From Heliocidaris tuberculata (Eukaryota; Echinodermata; Echinoidea; Camarodonta; Echinometridae), in contig CM046841.1 of the NCBI GenBank assembly GCA_025618425.1, positions 9,741,154-9,805,153 of the forward strand: 64,000 nucleotides of DNA, in the 5' to 3' direction. The position numbers and the translations under genes were made by a program. Below are positions 29,373 to 41,347 of the stretch, piece by piece. The notes under the pieces are model-generated. The model ran no database searches and was not told where the DNA came from. It saw only the letters and a list, made by a program, of their open reading frames with translations. The stretch's first letter is position 1; each line of letters begins with the position of its first letter.

Positions 29373-30842
29373 CAGTGGTTTAGCCAGCGAGGCGTCTGGG
29401 CGTCTTTTGGACGCCCATTTCTTCTGGAAGACGCCCAGCAAAATTTGCAAGAGGCCTTGATCAAAATCATTTGATGGACGCCCTTTTAATACATGTAGTT
29501 AAAGATAAATTTGCATAAGATGCCTTTTAAAAATCATTTGATGGACGCCCTTTCAGTTTTTTGTAAAGATGTTTTGTATTCACGATAATTTATATCCTCG
29601 GCTTCTCAGCAGAAGTCAAAGTCGTAAACGCTCCCGCAAACAAGTACCGTATGGTACGTGCGTACGGGTCTAGCTCTAGGCTGTAGCTACTTACCACTTA
29701 GTCTTTGCGCGACACCTTTTGTGAAAATTTTCTTTCCGAAACGCATTATCACTGTTACAATGAGAGGTCTAAAAATTATCATCATCCGTGTAATGAGACT
29801 ATCGCTAGATCTACGACCGGATACACCTTTTGTGAAAATTTTCTTTCCGAAACGCATTATCACTGTTACAATGAGAGGTCTAAAAAATATCATCATCCGT
29901 GTAATGAGACTATCGCTAGATCTACGACCGGATACACTACACAGAGAAATTGTTCCTTACCACATTAAGTCCATAGTCACCTCAAAAAATCAATCTGTAA
30001 AGCCAAAGCCTGCCTCAAAAATGCGGAATTAGTGCCATTTTTTTAAATCACGCGGCGCTTAAGTCGGGTTGTGAGGAACAGAGTCACCGAAAACGCGCTA
30101 AAACTCAAGAAATCGGTGGATTTATGACGGGGTTTTATACTTATCGCGCGCGAGATCGATGCTCATAGAGTGAAATGGTATCCGCGAAAAAACAAATTGG
30201 AAAAGAAAAATCGCCCGGAACTGTGCGCATTCAGTGTATATGTACGTACATACATATACGCAGTGGCGGATTTAGGGGGGGGGGCAATCCCGGCCCGTGC
30301 CCCCCCCCCCCTTTTGAGGAAAACAATGCATTGTGCCCCACCCCCATTTGCAATTGTGCCCCCCCCCCCTTTTCGACCAGAAAAACTTTTTTTTTTTTTT
30401 TTTTTTTTTGCTTGTCAGAGAATTATGGAGGGGAACTGGACCCCATAACCCCCCCCCCCCCCCCCCAACTGAGTGACTTTTGGAGGGCTGGCAAAAATTT
30501 TTTTTTTGGTCGACATTGGTACAGTGTTAACCTGGTGGTAAAGTTATACTTACATTAATGTATGTATAATGAAAACTTGCATTCATGTAGGGAAAACAAA
30601 TCATCAGAATGTTTAACTTCAACATGTTTTTACCTTAAACACTGAGGGAATAATTCCAGCAAGCTAGGAGTAAACAAGCAAGGAAACAGTGTCTTTTTAG
30701 ATAGAAATAATGAAAAATTTCCAGCGGAAAGGGGGCGCTGCCCCCTGGACCCCCTGAACGGCTCGCTGCGCTCGCCCAATTTTTTGGACACCCTACTTTT
30801 TAATTTGGACACCCAATTTTAAAATCCTGGCTAAAGCCCTGC
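29373..30842. mobile_element. 1.47-kb hAT-like element with 8-bp target duplication GGTCGTAG
   Basis: The left end CAGTGGTTTAGCCAG and the reverse complement of the right end, CAGGGCTTTAGCCAG, match 13 of 15. GGTCGTAG stands at 29365-29372 and 30843-30850; the exact right end is ambiguous by one base. It holds a 111-bp direct duplication and another CAGTGGCGGATTTAGG end (near 30261), so insertions are nested. No transposase. Its right two-thirds plus the right flank were later amplified. Confidence 0.75.
29711..29933. repeat. 111-bp tandem duplication
   Basis: ACACCTTTTGTGAAAATTTTC and the following ~100 bp, ending CGACCGGATACAC, occur at 29712 and again at 29823, nearly identical. Confidence 0.9.
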
Positions 30843-33800
30843 GGTCGTAGAGATCGATGTGCACGCGATACCGAGTTTCGTTGTAGAGTATGTGCTCCTG
30901 TGGGCGGCCGGTCCCCTGTGAGCAGCCGGCGGTGAATAAAAATGATAAAAAAAAAAAAAAAATTTGATATCCCTTCAAAAATTACCCTGGACAGTCTCAG
31001 GTAGGTTCTATTGCACCAAAAAACATACTCAGCCAAAGCAGTAAGTATCCTGAATCTCGCTCAACATCATGAGAAATGTACGCCACCAGTCATCGACAAA
31101 AAAAATTGCAGTTTCTTAACTTTTAAGTTAAGAGACTATGACATACTTAAACCAATACTTAAACTTTATTTGTTCAATTTGATGTGTAATTTGATGTTTA
31201 TTTAAGAGAATGAAGTTGATGGTCCATGTTTTGCTTCAGAAATTTTTATTTACACTACCACAGGGAAAGCTGCATCATCCGTGTAATGAGACTATCGCTA
31301 GATCTACGACCGGATACACCACACAGAGAAATTGTTCCTTACCACATTAAGTCCATAGTCACTTCAAAAAATCAATCTGTAAAGCCAAAGCCTGCCTCAA
31401 AAATGCGGAATTAGTGCCATTTTTTTAAATCACGGGGCGCTTAAGTCGGTTGTGAGGAACAGAGTCACCGAAAACGCGCTAAAACTCAAGAAATCGGTGG
31501 ATTTATGACAGGGTTTTATACTTATCGCGCGCGAGATCGATGCTCATAGAGTGAAATGGTATCCGCGAAAAAACAAATTGGAAAAGAAAAATCGCCCGGA
31601 ACTGTGCGCATTCAGTGTATATGTACGTACATACATATACGCAGTGGCGGATTTAGGGGGGGGCAATCCCGGCCCGTGCCCCCCCCCCCCTTTTGAGGGA
31701 AAACAATGCATTGTGCCCCCCCCCCATTTGCAATTGTGCCCCCCCCTTTTCGACCAGAAAAACTTTTTTTTTTTTTTTTTTTTTTTTGCTTGTCAGAGAA
31801 TTATGGAGGGGAACTGGACCCCATAACCCCCCCCCCCCCAACTGAGTGACTTTTGGAGGGCTGGCAAAAAATTTTTTTTTTGGTCGACATTGGTACAGTG
31901 TTAACCTGGTGGTAAAGTTATACTTACATTAATGTATGTATAATGAAAACTTGCATTCATGTAGGGAAAACAAATCATCAGAATGTTTAACTTCAACATG
32001 TTTTTACCTTAAACACTGAGGGAATAATTCCAGCAAGCTAGGAGTAAACAAGCAAGGAAACAGTGTCTTTTTAGATAGAAATAATGAAAAATTTCCAGCG
32101 GAAAGGGGGCGCTGCCCCCTGGACCCCCTGAACGGCTCGCTGCGCTCGCCCAATTTTTTGGACACCCTACTTTTTAATTTGGACACCCAATTTTAAAATC
32201 CTGGCTAAAGCCCTGCGGTCGTAGAGATCGATGTGCACGCGATACCGAGTTTCGTTGTAGAGTATGTGCTCCTGTGGGCGGCCGGTCCCCTGTGAGCAGC
32301 CGGCGGTGAATAAAAAATGAAAAAAAAAAAAAAAATTTGATATCCCTTCAAAAATTACCCTGGACAGTCTCAGGTAGGTTCTATTGCACCAAAAAACATA
32401 CTCAGCCAAAGCAGTAAGTATCCTGAATCTCGCTCAACATCATGAGAAATGTACGCCACCAGTCATCGACAAAAAAAATTGCAGTTTCTTAACTTTTAAG
32501 TTAAGAGACTATGACATACTTAAACCAATACTTAAACTTTATTTGTTCAATTTGATGTGTAATTTGATGTTTATTTAAGAGAATGAAGTTGATGGTCCAT
32601 GTTTTGCTTCAGAAATTTTTATTTACACTACCACAGGGAAAGCTGCATCATCCGTGTAATGAGACTATCGCTAGATCTACGACCGGATACACCACACAGA
32701 GAAATTGTTCCTTACCACATTAAGTCCATAGTCACTTCAAAAAATCAATCTGTAAAGCCAAAGCCTGCCTCAAAAATGCGGAATTAGTGCCATTTTTTTA
32801 AATCACGCGGCGCTTAAGTCGGGTTGTGAGGAACAGAGTCACCGAAAACGCGCTAAAACTCAAGAAATCGGTGGATTTATGACAGGGTTTTATACTTATC
32901 GCGCGCGAGATCGATGCTCATAGAGTGAAATGGTATCCGCGAAAAAAACAAATTGGAAAAGAAAAATCGCCCGGAACTGTGCGCATTCAGTGTATATGTA
33001 CGTACATACATATACGCAGTGGCGGATTTAGGGGGGGGCAATCCCGGCCCGTGCCCCCCCCCCCCCTTTTGAGGGAAAACAATGCATTGTGCCCCCCCCC
33101 CATTTGCAATTGTGCCCCCCCCTTTTCGACCAGAAAAACTTTTTTTTTTTTTTTTTTTTTTTTGCTTGTCAGAGAATTATGGAGGGGAACTGGACCCCAT
33201 AACCCCCCCCCCCCCCAACTGAGTGACTTTTGGAGGGCTGGCAAAAAATTTTTTTTTTTGGTCGACATTGGTACAGTGTTAACCTGGTGGTAAAGTTATA
33301 CTTACATTAATGTATGTATAATGAAAACTTGCATTCATGTAGGGAAAACAAATCATCAGAATGTTTAACTTCAACATGTTTTTACCTTAAACACTGAGGG
33401 AATAATTCCAGCAAGCTAGGAGTAAACAAGCAAGGAAACAGTGTCTTTTTAGATAGAAATAATGAAAAATTTCCAGCGGAAAGGGGGCGCTGCCCCCTGG
33501 ACCCCCTGAACGGCTCGCTGCGCTCGCCCAATTTTTTGGACACCCTACTTTTTAATTTGGACACCCAATTTTAAAATCCTGGCTAAAGCCCTGCGGTCGT
33601 AGAGATCGATGTGCACGCGATACCGAGTTTCGTTGTAGAGTATGTGCTCCTGTGGGCGGCCGGTCCCCTGTGAGCAGCCGGCGGTGAATAAAAAATGAAA
33701 AAAAAAAAAAAATTTGATATCCCTTCAAAAATTACCCTGGACAGTCTCAGGTAGGTTCTATTGCACCAAAAAACATACTCAGCCAAAGCAGTAAGTATCC

Positions 33801-34023
33801 TGAATCTCGCTCAACATCATGAGAAATGTACGCCACCAGTCATCGACAAAAAAAATTGCAGTTTCTTAACTTTTAAGTTAAGAGACTATGACATACTTAA
33901 ACCAATACTTAAACTTTATTTGTTCAATTTGATGTGTAATTTGATGTTTATTTAAGAGAATGAAGTTGATGGTCCATGTTTTGCTTCAGAAATTTTTATT
34001 TACACTACCACAGGGAAAGCTGC
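29891..34023. repeat. Threefold tandem amplification of a ~1.37-kb unit
   Basis: Units start at about 29891, 31273 and 32646 (spacing 1382 and 1373) and the third ends at ~34023. They differ mainly in homopolymer lengths. Each unit runs from inside the hAT-like element, through its right end (30842, 32215, 33593), into the same flank ending ...CACAGGGAAAGCTGCAT. The 60-127 codon frames repeated three times here are translations of this unit, not genes. Very high identity means recent amplification or unresolved assembly. Confidence 0.9.
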
Positions 34024-34027
34024 ATGG

Positions 34028-34081
34028 GGGTGGCCGCTCACCAGTGCCATTTTTCTGAGTGGGTCTGGTGAGCAGCCACCC
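34028..34081. repeat. 17-bp stem hairpin
   Basis: 34028-34044 (GGGTGGCCGCTCACCAG) pairs with 34065-34081 at 16 of 17 positions around a 20-nt loop. Related GCGGCCGCACACCAG/GCGGCTGCTCACAGG motifs recur at ~34300, ~34327 and ~34503, and in each 1.37-kb unit. Confidence 0.75.
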
Positions 34082-34765
34082 TGTGTAAAACGTGTACAAA
34101 ATGCAGGTTTTTGTAGGAAATTGTAGTCTGCTTTCATTTTTTGGTCATGGCGTTTGATAGATCATCATGTTTGACAGATTTTATGGGTTTCAACAGAATA
34201 TTATTAATTTTTATAAAGTATTGGAATGTAATGTATGAAATGTGATATTAATTTTCTTTCACTTAGTCACAAATATGATGCTGAATGCCCGACATATCAT
34301 GGGCGGCTGCTCACAGGGGTAGAGGCGGCCGCACACAGGACCCCTAGCACCGTTTTGAAAAACGGACACTACTGACCACGTTATTGGTCAATAATTTTAA
34401 TTTTGCCTTCTATTTACTTTAGTAAGCAAGTATTTGGACTATGAATTGATTGTATTGAATTATGTGCAAGTCTTTGATTGATAAATCAGCAAATTCCCTT
34501 TAAGCGGCCGCACACCAGAGCCTCTACTCTAGACAAAATTTATTGGCCGATTTAGTCTAAAAACATCGGCACCATGAAAACAACATGCGATCGCAAAAAA
34601 AATTGGCGGGGATTTCTTAGGTTTTGGACATGATTTTGACTTTGGATTTTGCTGGAAATATCAGAAGTTTTTCCTAACGGCCATTTACGGTAGGAAAGAG
34701 ATTTTAAAGCGCTGAATAAATGAAAGGAAATATTTTAAATATTTATCTTACTTTTCCTCCCATAC
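34082..34765. other. Spacer, no gene seen
   Basis: AT-rich sequence with the GCGGCCGC-type motifs noted for the hairpin. No coding-like frame. Confidence 0.4.
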
Positions 34766-35392
34766 CTTAAAGGGATACTTTGGTAGGCCTGCATGGGCGA
34801 TTTCCGATGAGAGAGGAAAATATACTCGGAGCTTCGTGTCACTTCGATACAAGGACTTCCATCGCACGTGCTAAAACATGTGATTCATATTGGACCAAGG
34901 AGTTACAGTTCTGTGATAACTCCTTGATTGGACCACCTCTGAGATAAGACTGGCTTGTGTTTTAAATTTCGCGCGGTGGGAAAGTAATCAAACATATGGA
35001 AAAGTAATTACAGAGCCAGCTCTCTGGTAGAGCCTGGGATTAGTTACGTAATCGTGGCGACAACGAGTCGCGGCAGGGCAGTGCAGAAGCGATGGCTAGA
35101 CTAATCAACCAGAAGTTAACCGTGTTTTGTATTTGGAAATATTTCAGCATTACACTAAACTTGTTTGGGGGAACGAGGTTACAACCAGTTACAAGACTAA
35201 GAGCCCGGGACTGGTTAAACCCGAAGTATTCGCCGAGCTCCAGTTCGGTCAACTTCGTGCCGTCCGATCATTTATGACCTTAGTCCGACGGCCTCGCACA
35301 ACGGGCGTGCTATGTGTACAAGTAAACGAGCCTTTTGCACATTCCGCACGATTTCATTTCCCCATGAGTTCTCATTAGACTGCCCCTTTAAG
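34766..35392. mobile_element. TTAA-bordered MITE-like element
   Basis: CTTAAAGGGA at 34766 and CCCCTTTAAG at 35383-35392 form short inverted ends including TTAA. A perfect 10-bp hairpin (AAGGAGTTAC...GTAACTCCTT type, 34896-34926) lies inside. The ends are short, so the call is tentative. They resemble the TTTAAAGGG ends at 2139 and 56010. Confidence 0.4.
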
Positions 35393-36056
35393 TACATGCG
35401 ATAGAAAATGACTAGTATTTTTGCATTCGTCCCGCGTAGTGGTCAGTATGACCACTATACGTGGTGTGCCCTTGCCTATGTGGGACTGTGTCCAACATTC
35501 ACCGTTGCAGCAGTCAAAAACAGACAACGAAATTGCTCTAAGCAAGATTTAATTTTCTTAAATTTGCTAGATTACCTGATTCATGGACTCTTCCACTCTT
35601 ACTGTGCCACAAATTTGGGGATTCAGAATTGAAAGTGAAATTTTAAATAATTATTTTCCTCTCCTGTATGAATGATCTAGCCTGGAAAAGGGCCTGCTGA
35701 TACACACAATAGCTATTGAAGCCTATTCACCCATAAAAGAGCTAGTCTGAGTATAAGGTTATCTTCAGATAAGCTTGTACATGTATAAGTGCCTTGCATG
35801 TGTAGTCCCATATATACAAGTTACAAGTGCAAGTTAAAAAAACCCCGATCACACCTGCTGATTTTTGTGGGTTTTTTTCTTTTTTATTCGTTCAATTTTT
35901 ATAATCTTAGTTGATCCTGGAAGGTAACCCCTTTAGCCGCAGAGCTCGTATAGCTAATCCGTCTGGCCGGTACACAGACTACATACGCTACGGAGCTAAA
36001 ATGTACCAACTACCATTTGATTTTAGGAATTTGGGAAAATCAGGGCTGCCAACCTT
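35393..36056. other. Spacer, no gene recognised
   Basis: Short frames at 35408-35632 and 35911-36132 show no domain and no splice context. I call nothing. Confidence 0.35.
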
Positions 36057-36482
36057 GAGTGAGAGCCCGGGGGGCCACTCAGGTATATTGGTGTACACAT
36101 GCGTGTCCATGGATTTAAAAAATGCCCCTTAAACAAGTTTCATACTTTGGTGAAAAGACACCCCTTATCAAGGATTTCGGGTGCTTTTTTTCGTAAAAAA
36201 TTACCCCTTAACGAGGATTTCGCGTGTTTTTTCATAAAAAATTACCCCCCTAAACAGGTTTGATTGAAATATTACCCCCTAAACAAGTTTGTCTTAAATA
36301 TTACTCCCCAAACAAGATTAACTTAACCAACATAAAAAATACACCACTTGAATTCAAGATCACCTTTTGCAAACTGTACATACACTACCGTCTAAAAGTT
36401 TTGGCACTTCGGTACGGGAAGGGAAGGTCTCGATAGACCGATCGGGAGCTTCCCGCGGTTCCGTACCCATTGCAAAAAATAA

Positions 36483-36570
36483 CGGGAAGCCATCGGTAAG
36501 CTAACGGGAGGCTAGCGGGAAGGTAACGGTAAGCTACCGGGAAGCCATCGAGACGCTATCGGGAGCTTCC
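36483..36570 (+). repeat. Left 8 x 11-bp subterminal array
   Basis: Eight consecutive 11-bp units starting CGGGAAGCCAT, CGGTAAGCTAA, CGGGAGGCTAG, with no spacer. All begin with CG and most carry AAGC or GGCT in the middle. Confidence 0.9.
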
Positions 36571-39028
36571 CGCTGAGGCTTTTCATAGCTAGCTTTCCAT
36601 ATATGGCCTATCGAGAAGGCGCGCGCCTGTAACGCGTATGCGCGAATGCCTCATCTCCTTCTTGGCCTGGCGCCGATTATCGATTGCAAACTAAACTCTA
36701 TTGTGACGTCATAATGGATATTTTAGAACTGCCGCGGCGCGGGTCTTTCAAATATAATTTATTGTGAAGTCACAATGGATAATTCATTTTGACTCGTACC
36801 GTGACGCAATCTACCGGTCATCTGCCCCTAACTTTGAGGTTATGATTATCCCCATATATATAAGCAAAGGTGATAACAAATTCTTCAAAGATGTATTTTT
36901 AAACACAATATCCCGTCGGTGATATTTATTTTTTTCCAATAAAATTTGTTTGGTGTTTTTCCTTCCTTTTAAATCAAGTCAAGATTGTTTTAATTTCCAA
37001 TTCTCTGCGTAGTGGGCCTTACCTTTTTCCGAGCGGGTATTAACTATTATGATAATAAAGCATTTACATGTACTACCAGAATAATTTAATTGATAAAATG
37101 ATTTTTGAAATCTTCAGTCTCCTGATTGAAGCCATTTCCCGATTTTTATGTTCATGCAAAATCTATTAGTTTGTATAAGTTGTTTGTTTCTCCCTGTTTA
37201 TGAGTGAAAATAAAAAAAAAAAATTTTGGGGGGGGCACGATAAGTTTATATAAGAAATTGTATTTGAAGTCTACTGATAAGTCTCGAACTCTGAAGTGTG
37301 TCCAATCTACAAGTACACATGTTCTGATTGATTAACTCTGTCAATATATAATTTTTATTTTTGTTTCATGTCTCATTCTGTGGATGCAGTGTTGTGTGAG
37401 ATGTATTTTTGTTCAGTTTTTGCCTTCCAGTTTGTCGTTTTTAGTTTTTTTTAGTTTTTTAGTTTTACCGAGACTCAAAGACTGACCCTGCAATATGAGG
37501 AAGCCGGCTGGATAAGTGGGTAACAATGAAATGCATGTATAAATTTGAGTCCATCCATTATCACCTTGTAATCATATGTAAATGATACGATTGTTTTGAT
37601 TCAATAAAACACATACCCCCCCAAAAAAAAAAAAAAAAATTAATAAAAAAAAATAAAAAATAAAATAAATAAAATGAATAAATAAATTTTTAAAAAATAA
37701 AAAAATGAGTCCAACAAATCTGCGGCCACCAAGAAAACATCAAGGTCTTCAGCTTTGTATGAATATTCCATCTTTTACCAAGTCATGATCCATGTTCATT
37801 TCATGTGTTACACTTTAGTAAGAGAGCTTGCTTTAGCACAATTTACATGTATAAGGCAAGTAATGTCTGAACATTTCATGAGATAGTTCCCCACGTTTAG
37901 TGAGAATTAAAACTTAGTCTGTGAGTGCCAAGAAAAAAAATGCATACATGCCTCGACTTCTTTGCCCTTTCTTCGGGGGGGGGGGGGGGGGGGGGACTTC
38001 CATGTGAGTTGTGACATTTTTGTAGATTTTAAGGGGATTTTAGGGTTTAAAAAAATGTCACAGCCGATGCAAAGCATCACGAGTCCATGAGGACCATGAC
38101 CAGTGCAATATTATCGATCCATTATTATTGTTATCGTCTAGTTTCTATACAAATACATGATTGTATACTTGTAGTCGCAAAATAGATCTACAAGTAGGTC
38201 TTTGTGTCCGATTGAAAAATATATAGAGTAGACCCCCGCCCACCCGTATTGTATCAAATGGCATGAAGTCGACGTACTACCGCTGAAAGTGATAGCGTCA
38301 CATGTCAGAGCGTGTGATGCGAAGAAAGGTTGGCAACATGCACTCTGTTTAGTGAGATTTTACCCAAATGTTAATCGGCATCTCAGAATATCAATATAAT
38401 GACTTTTTTCGGACAGTTATCTCATAACATGTTCAGAAATTACTTACCTTTCGTCTTTCGATGCATTTTCAGTATAACATACTTTGTACGACCAAGGAGG
38501 CCTAGTACCTCCTTAGTAAGTTGTACGACGAGTACTTCGCAACTATGAACAAGTCAAATGCTCTCTCAATCAACTCAACACATACCCGTTTGGACTCGAT
38601 CGTATGATCATTGCGCAATATCTTGAACATGTGCAGTCTTAGAATTCAGACGCTATTTTACCCGTTATGACTGAGAAAGCTTTATCCCTGCGAACTAAGG
38701 TATTCGGTGACTTCAGTTTCAGTTTCGGGTCACTATGATAAATTCAGAACCACTCTTTTTTGTCTTCGAATTTCTTAACCTGCTTGCCTAGTTTAGCTTT
38801 GCTACCGAATTTAGAATTTTAGTTCCCTTGTCAAACCAAAGTTCCCCGGTAAAGAATTAAATATTTGAGAGCTTCACTCTTTCAACTCCAGTGGAAACTC
38901 ACTATAACAAGGACATTGGGATCATGAAAATTACCTTGTTATATCGGAGCCCTTATTACGATTTTCCACTGTATTCGATTGGGCTCTCAATCTCACTGGA
39001 GATTTAAAAAAATGAAGGGCACCCCACC

Positions 39029-39029
<1 letters not shown>

Positions 39030-39072
<43 letters not shown>
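39030..39072. repeat. C43 homopolymer
   Basis: 43 consecutive C; its length is probably uncertain in the assembly. Confidence 0.9.
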
Positions 39073-39074
<2 letters not shown>

Positions 39075-39404
39075 GCAAGCATTACACTCGGAGTCGATTT
39101 ATAGTGAATTGGCTTAATGTTTGTTGGCGTCTTACTTTTTGTTGCACCTTTTTTTTTTAACGCCCACTGGTATCGCCCTGCATTTTCATATTCTTACAAA
39201 ATAATGTTGGTAAAAGAACGAAATGAAAGGTGCGCGTGTTATATAATAATGTTGCAGCTTCAGAGATTCAAAATGACATTTTCTAAAGGTAGTTTCGGGC
39301 AATTTAGAATTTAATAGTGCCTCAGTTTTCTTTATGCTGATAGTTTCGATCAACAATAAGCCTACATGTTTGTTGGAGAAGAAGAATAGATATAGGCATA
39401 TATA

Positions 39405-39449
39405 CCACTGATCTCTACGGAAAGATTTTTTTTCCGTAGAGATCAGTGG
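39405..39449. repeat. Perfect 19-bp stem hairpin, 7-nt loop
   Basis: 39405-39423 (CCACTGATCTCTACGGAAA) pairs without mismatch with 39431-39449. Confidence 0.9.
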
Positions 39450-40433
39450 CCTATATACACACTTTTAAGTGGAAATAATATTCGGTTTTAATAAATAAAG
39501 AAAACTGAAATACATAAAGAGCTCTGTATCGTGACCAGCTAATTAAATCGGAGGAATTAAAAAGGCCAAATATATCACTGAAGAATTGATATGAGTGTCG
39601 ATCGAAGATCAACAGATGCACCGTTTTGCCAACAAGATAGAAATATCTGTAAACGACTGGGGGAAAACACGAATACCGGGATATATTATATCATGGCGTA
39701 GATTGTATACTGGGATATTTCATGCTCCCGACATTAGAAAAACATGCATATAGTGTCATTCAATAATAGGCTACAAGCACAGTTTCATAATATCATATAG
39801 TAACTATATTTCCATCGTATCTCCCGAAATAAATATACTTCAAACCGCACAAGTTGAAAATGGGGTTTACGTTTACCATAAACATGGACCATACCATTCA
39901 AATGCAGGACTTTTTAATTTTTAACCGAAACATATAATGTAAAAGATAACTATTTTTACAATTTAGTTTTGGACATGAGTAGGCCTATTAAAAACAAACA
40001 AAAAGAAAACGAACAAGTAACAACCAAATAATACAAAAGAGAAACAAACAAAACAAAACTCCTGAATAGTATGACTCGATCGGATAGTTCTATGATGTTT
40101 AGTTATTATTTCCACAATATTATAAATAACTATACCGGTACATTATTTGACCAAACGAAAAATATTATTGTGTGGTTATCAAAAATCATGTAGTGATTGC
40201 CGCAATAACCACGTCCAGTAATCCTCGAGTCTCTTCGCAAGCAGATATCGGATTGACTTCCGACAATATTCTGATATAAATAAAATGAAATGAATTTAAT
40301 TATTCATTGTCCATTCCATACCATGAAGGACACCAATTACTTATACAGGCGGATGTACATGTTTAGAAACTTTGATCTCCGAGGGAACTTTTCTAAATGC
40401 TATACATTCCTACATATTCAGAATTTCACAAAC

Positions 40434-40642
40434 CTACTGTAGCCTAAATTCTCGGCAACGATTAAACAAAATTTGCCACCGTGTTTTACTGTTTATAATG
40501 CTAATTTCATCCTCATTACACATCAAAGACTGGTGTTTATGTGAAGACGAAATCTCGGAGAAAATCACCTTCTTAAAAAGTGCTTCCAATCCAACATAAT
40601 CACGTTGCTCCGAACAGTCAACGATCTCATCAGAGAAACGGG
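40434..40642 (-). CDS. Possible gene-derived exon on the minus strand
   Basis: On the minus strand a good acceptor (ACCTCCATTCCTTCTAG) precedes a ~69-codon frame including FSDEIVDCSEQRDYVGLEAL and TRWQILFNRCREFRLQ, ending TAG at 40434-40436. The charged, Trp/Cys-containing composition looks coding. A donor-like AAGGTGATT occurs inside. No family is recognised. If real, it would be a host fragment captured in the composite element. Confidence 0.25.
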
Positions 40643-41259
40643 CTAGAAGGAATGGAGGTATATATGTATTGATCATTAAATTAATTACACGTATTATATT
40701 TAGTAGTTATTAAAATATGTATAGCTTACTTGCCTTTCACGCAAGACAACTACGAAAGCTTTGTCAGTATAGGCTATCGATTACTTGCACAACTGGCTGC
40801 TATCTGTTTTACTATTCTCGAAGGTTTAGCAACCTACAAAAGTTATGAAGTTTGGATTCATGAGGGCCACAACCACTATGAATCTTCGTTTGTCAGTAAC
40901 TTATGACGCTATTTCTCTGATAGTTTTTCTGAGAGCTGTGAACGATTAACATCGTAATGCCAAGCTTTGGTACATTCAAACCCTCCATCGAAGCCCATAT
41001 TCGATTAGTTTCCGAATCAGCGTGTGTATTTCTCCCTTAAAAACACACACAAATTCAGTGTGATATATATGCAGCGGAAATCACGCACCATATCGAATAG
41101 TGCAAGCTAACATGAGTGTGATCACTATAATCACAGATCGAAGAACAATATGGTCGGTTATTATGAGGTTTCTCACCATTGTTACGCGCGCGCGTATTTG
41201 AAAAGGTTGCGCGCTATCGGTTCGGTCTCGATGGATGAGAGAAAACGTTTGGCAAACCG

Positions 41260-41347
41260 CGGGAAGCCAACGGTAAGCTATCGGGAGGCTAACGGGAGGC
41301 TAACGGGAGGCTACCGGGAAGCCATCGGTGCGCTATCGGGAGCGAAC
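41260..41347 (+). repeat. Right 8 x 11-bp subterminal array, same orientation as the left
   Basis: Eight 11-bp units in the same order as at 36483-36570: CGGGAAGCCAA, CGGTAAGCTAT, CGGGAGGCTAA and so on to CGGGAGCGAAC. Most units differ from their left counterpart at one to three positions. Confidence 0.9.

Larger units (their letters stand above)
36571..41259. other. Interior of the composite element; no transposase
   Basis: No long frame. It holds an AATAAA (37604-37609) followed by an A-rich tract (~37624-37720) that looks like a retroposed 3' end, G21 (37975-37995), C43 (39030-39072), a perfect hairpin (39405-39449) and a possible minus-strand exon (40434-40642). Confidence 0.5.

Noticed and set aside
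30170..33293. Frames recurring in three copies (60-127 codons)
   Set aside because: They are translations of the 1.37-kb repeat unit, with homopolymer-encoded Phe/Lys/Pro/Gly stretches.
38501..38530. Hairpin around AAGGAGG...CCTCCTT
   Set aside because: Only 7-8 bp pair; too short to distinguish from chance.
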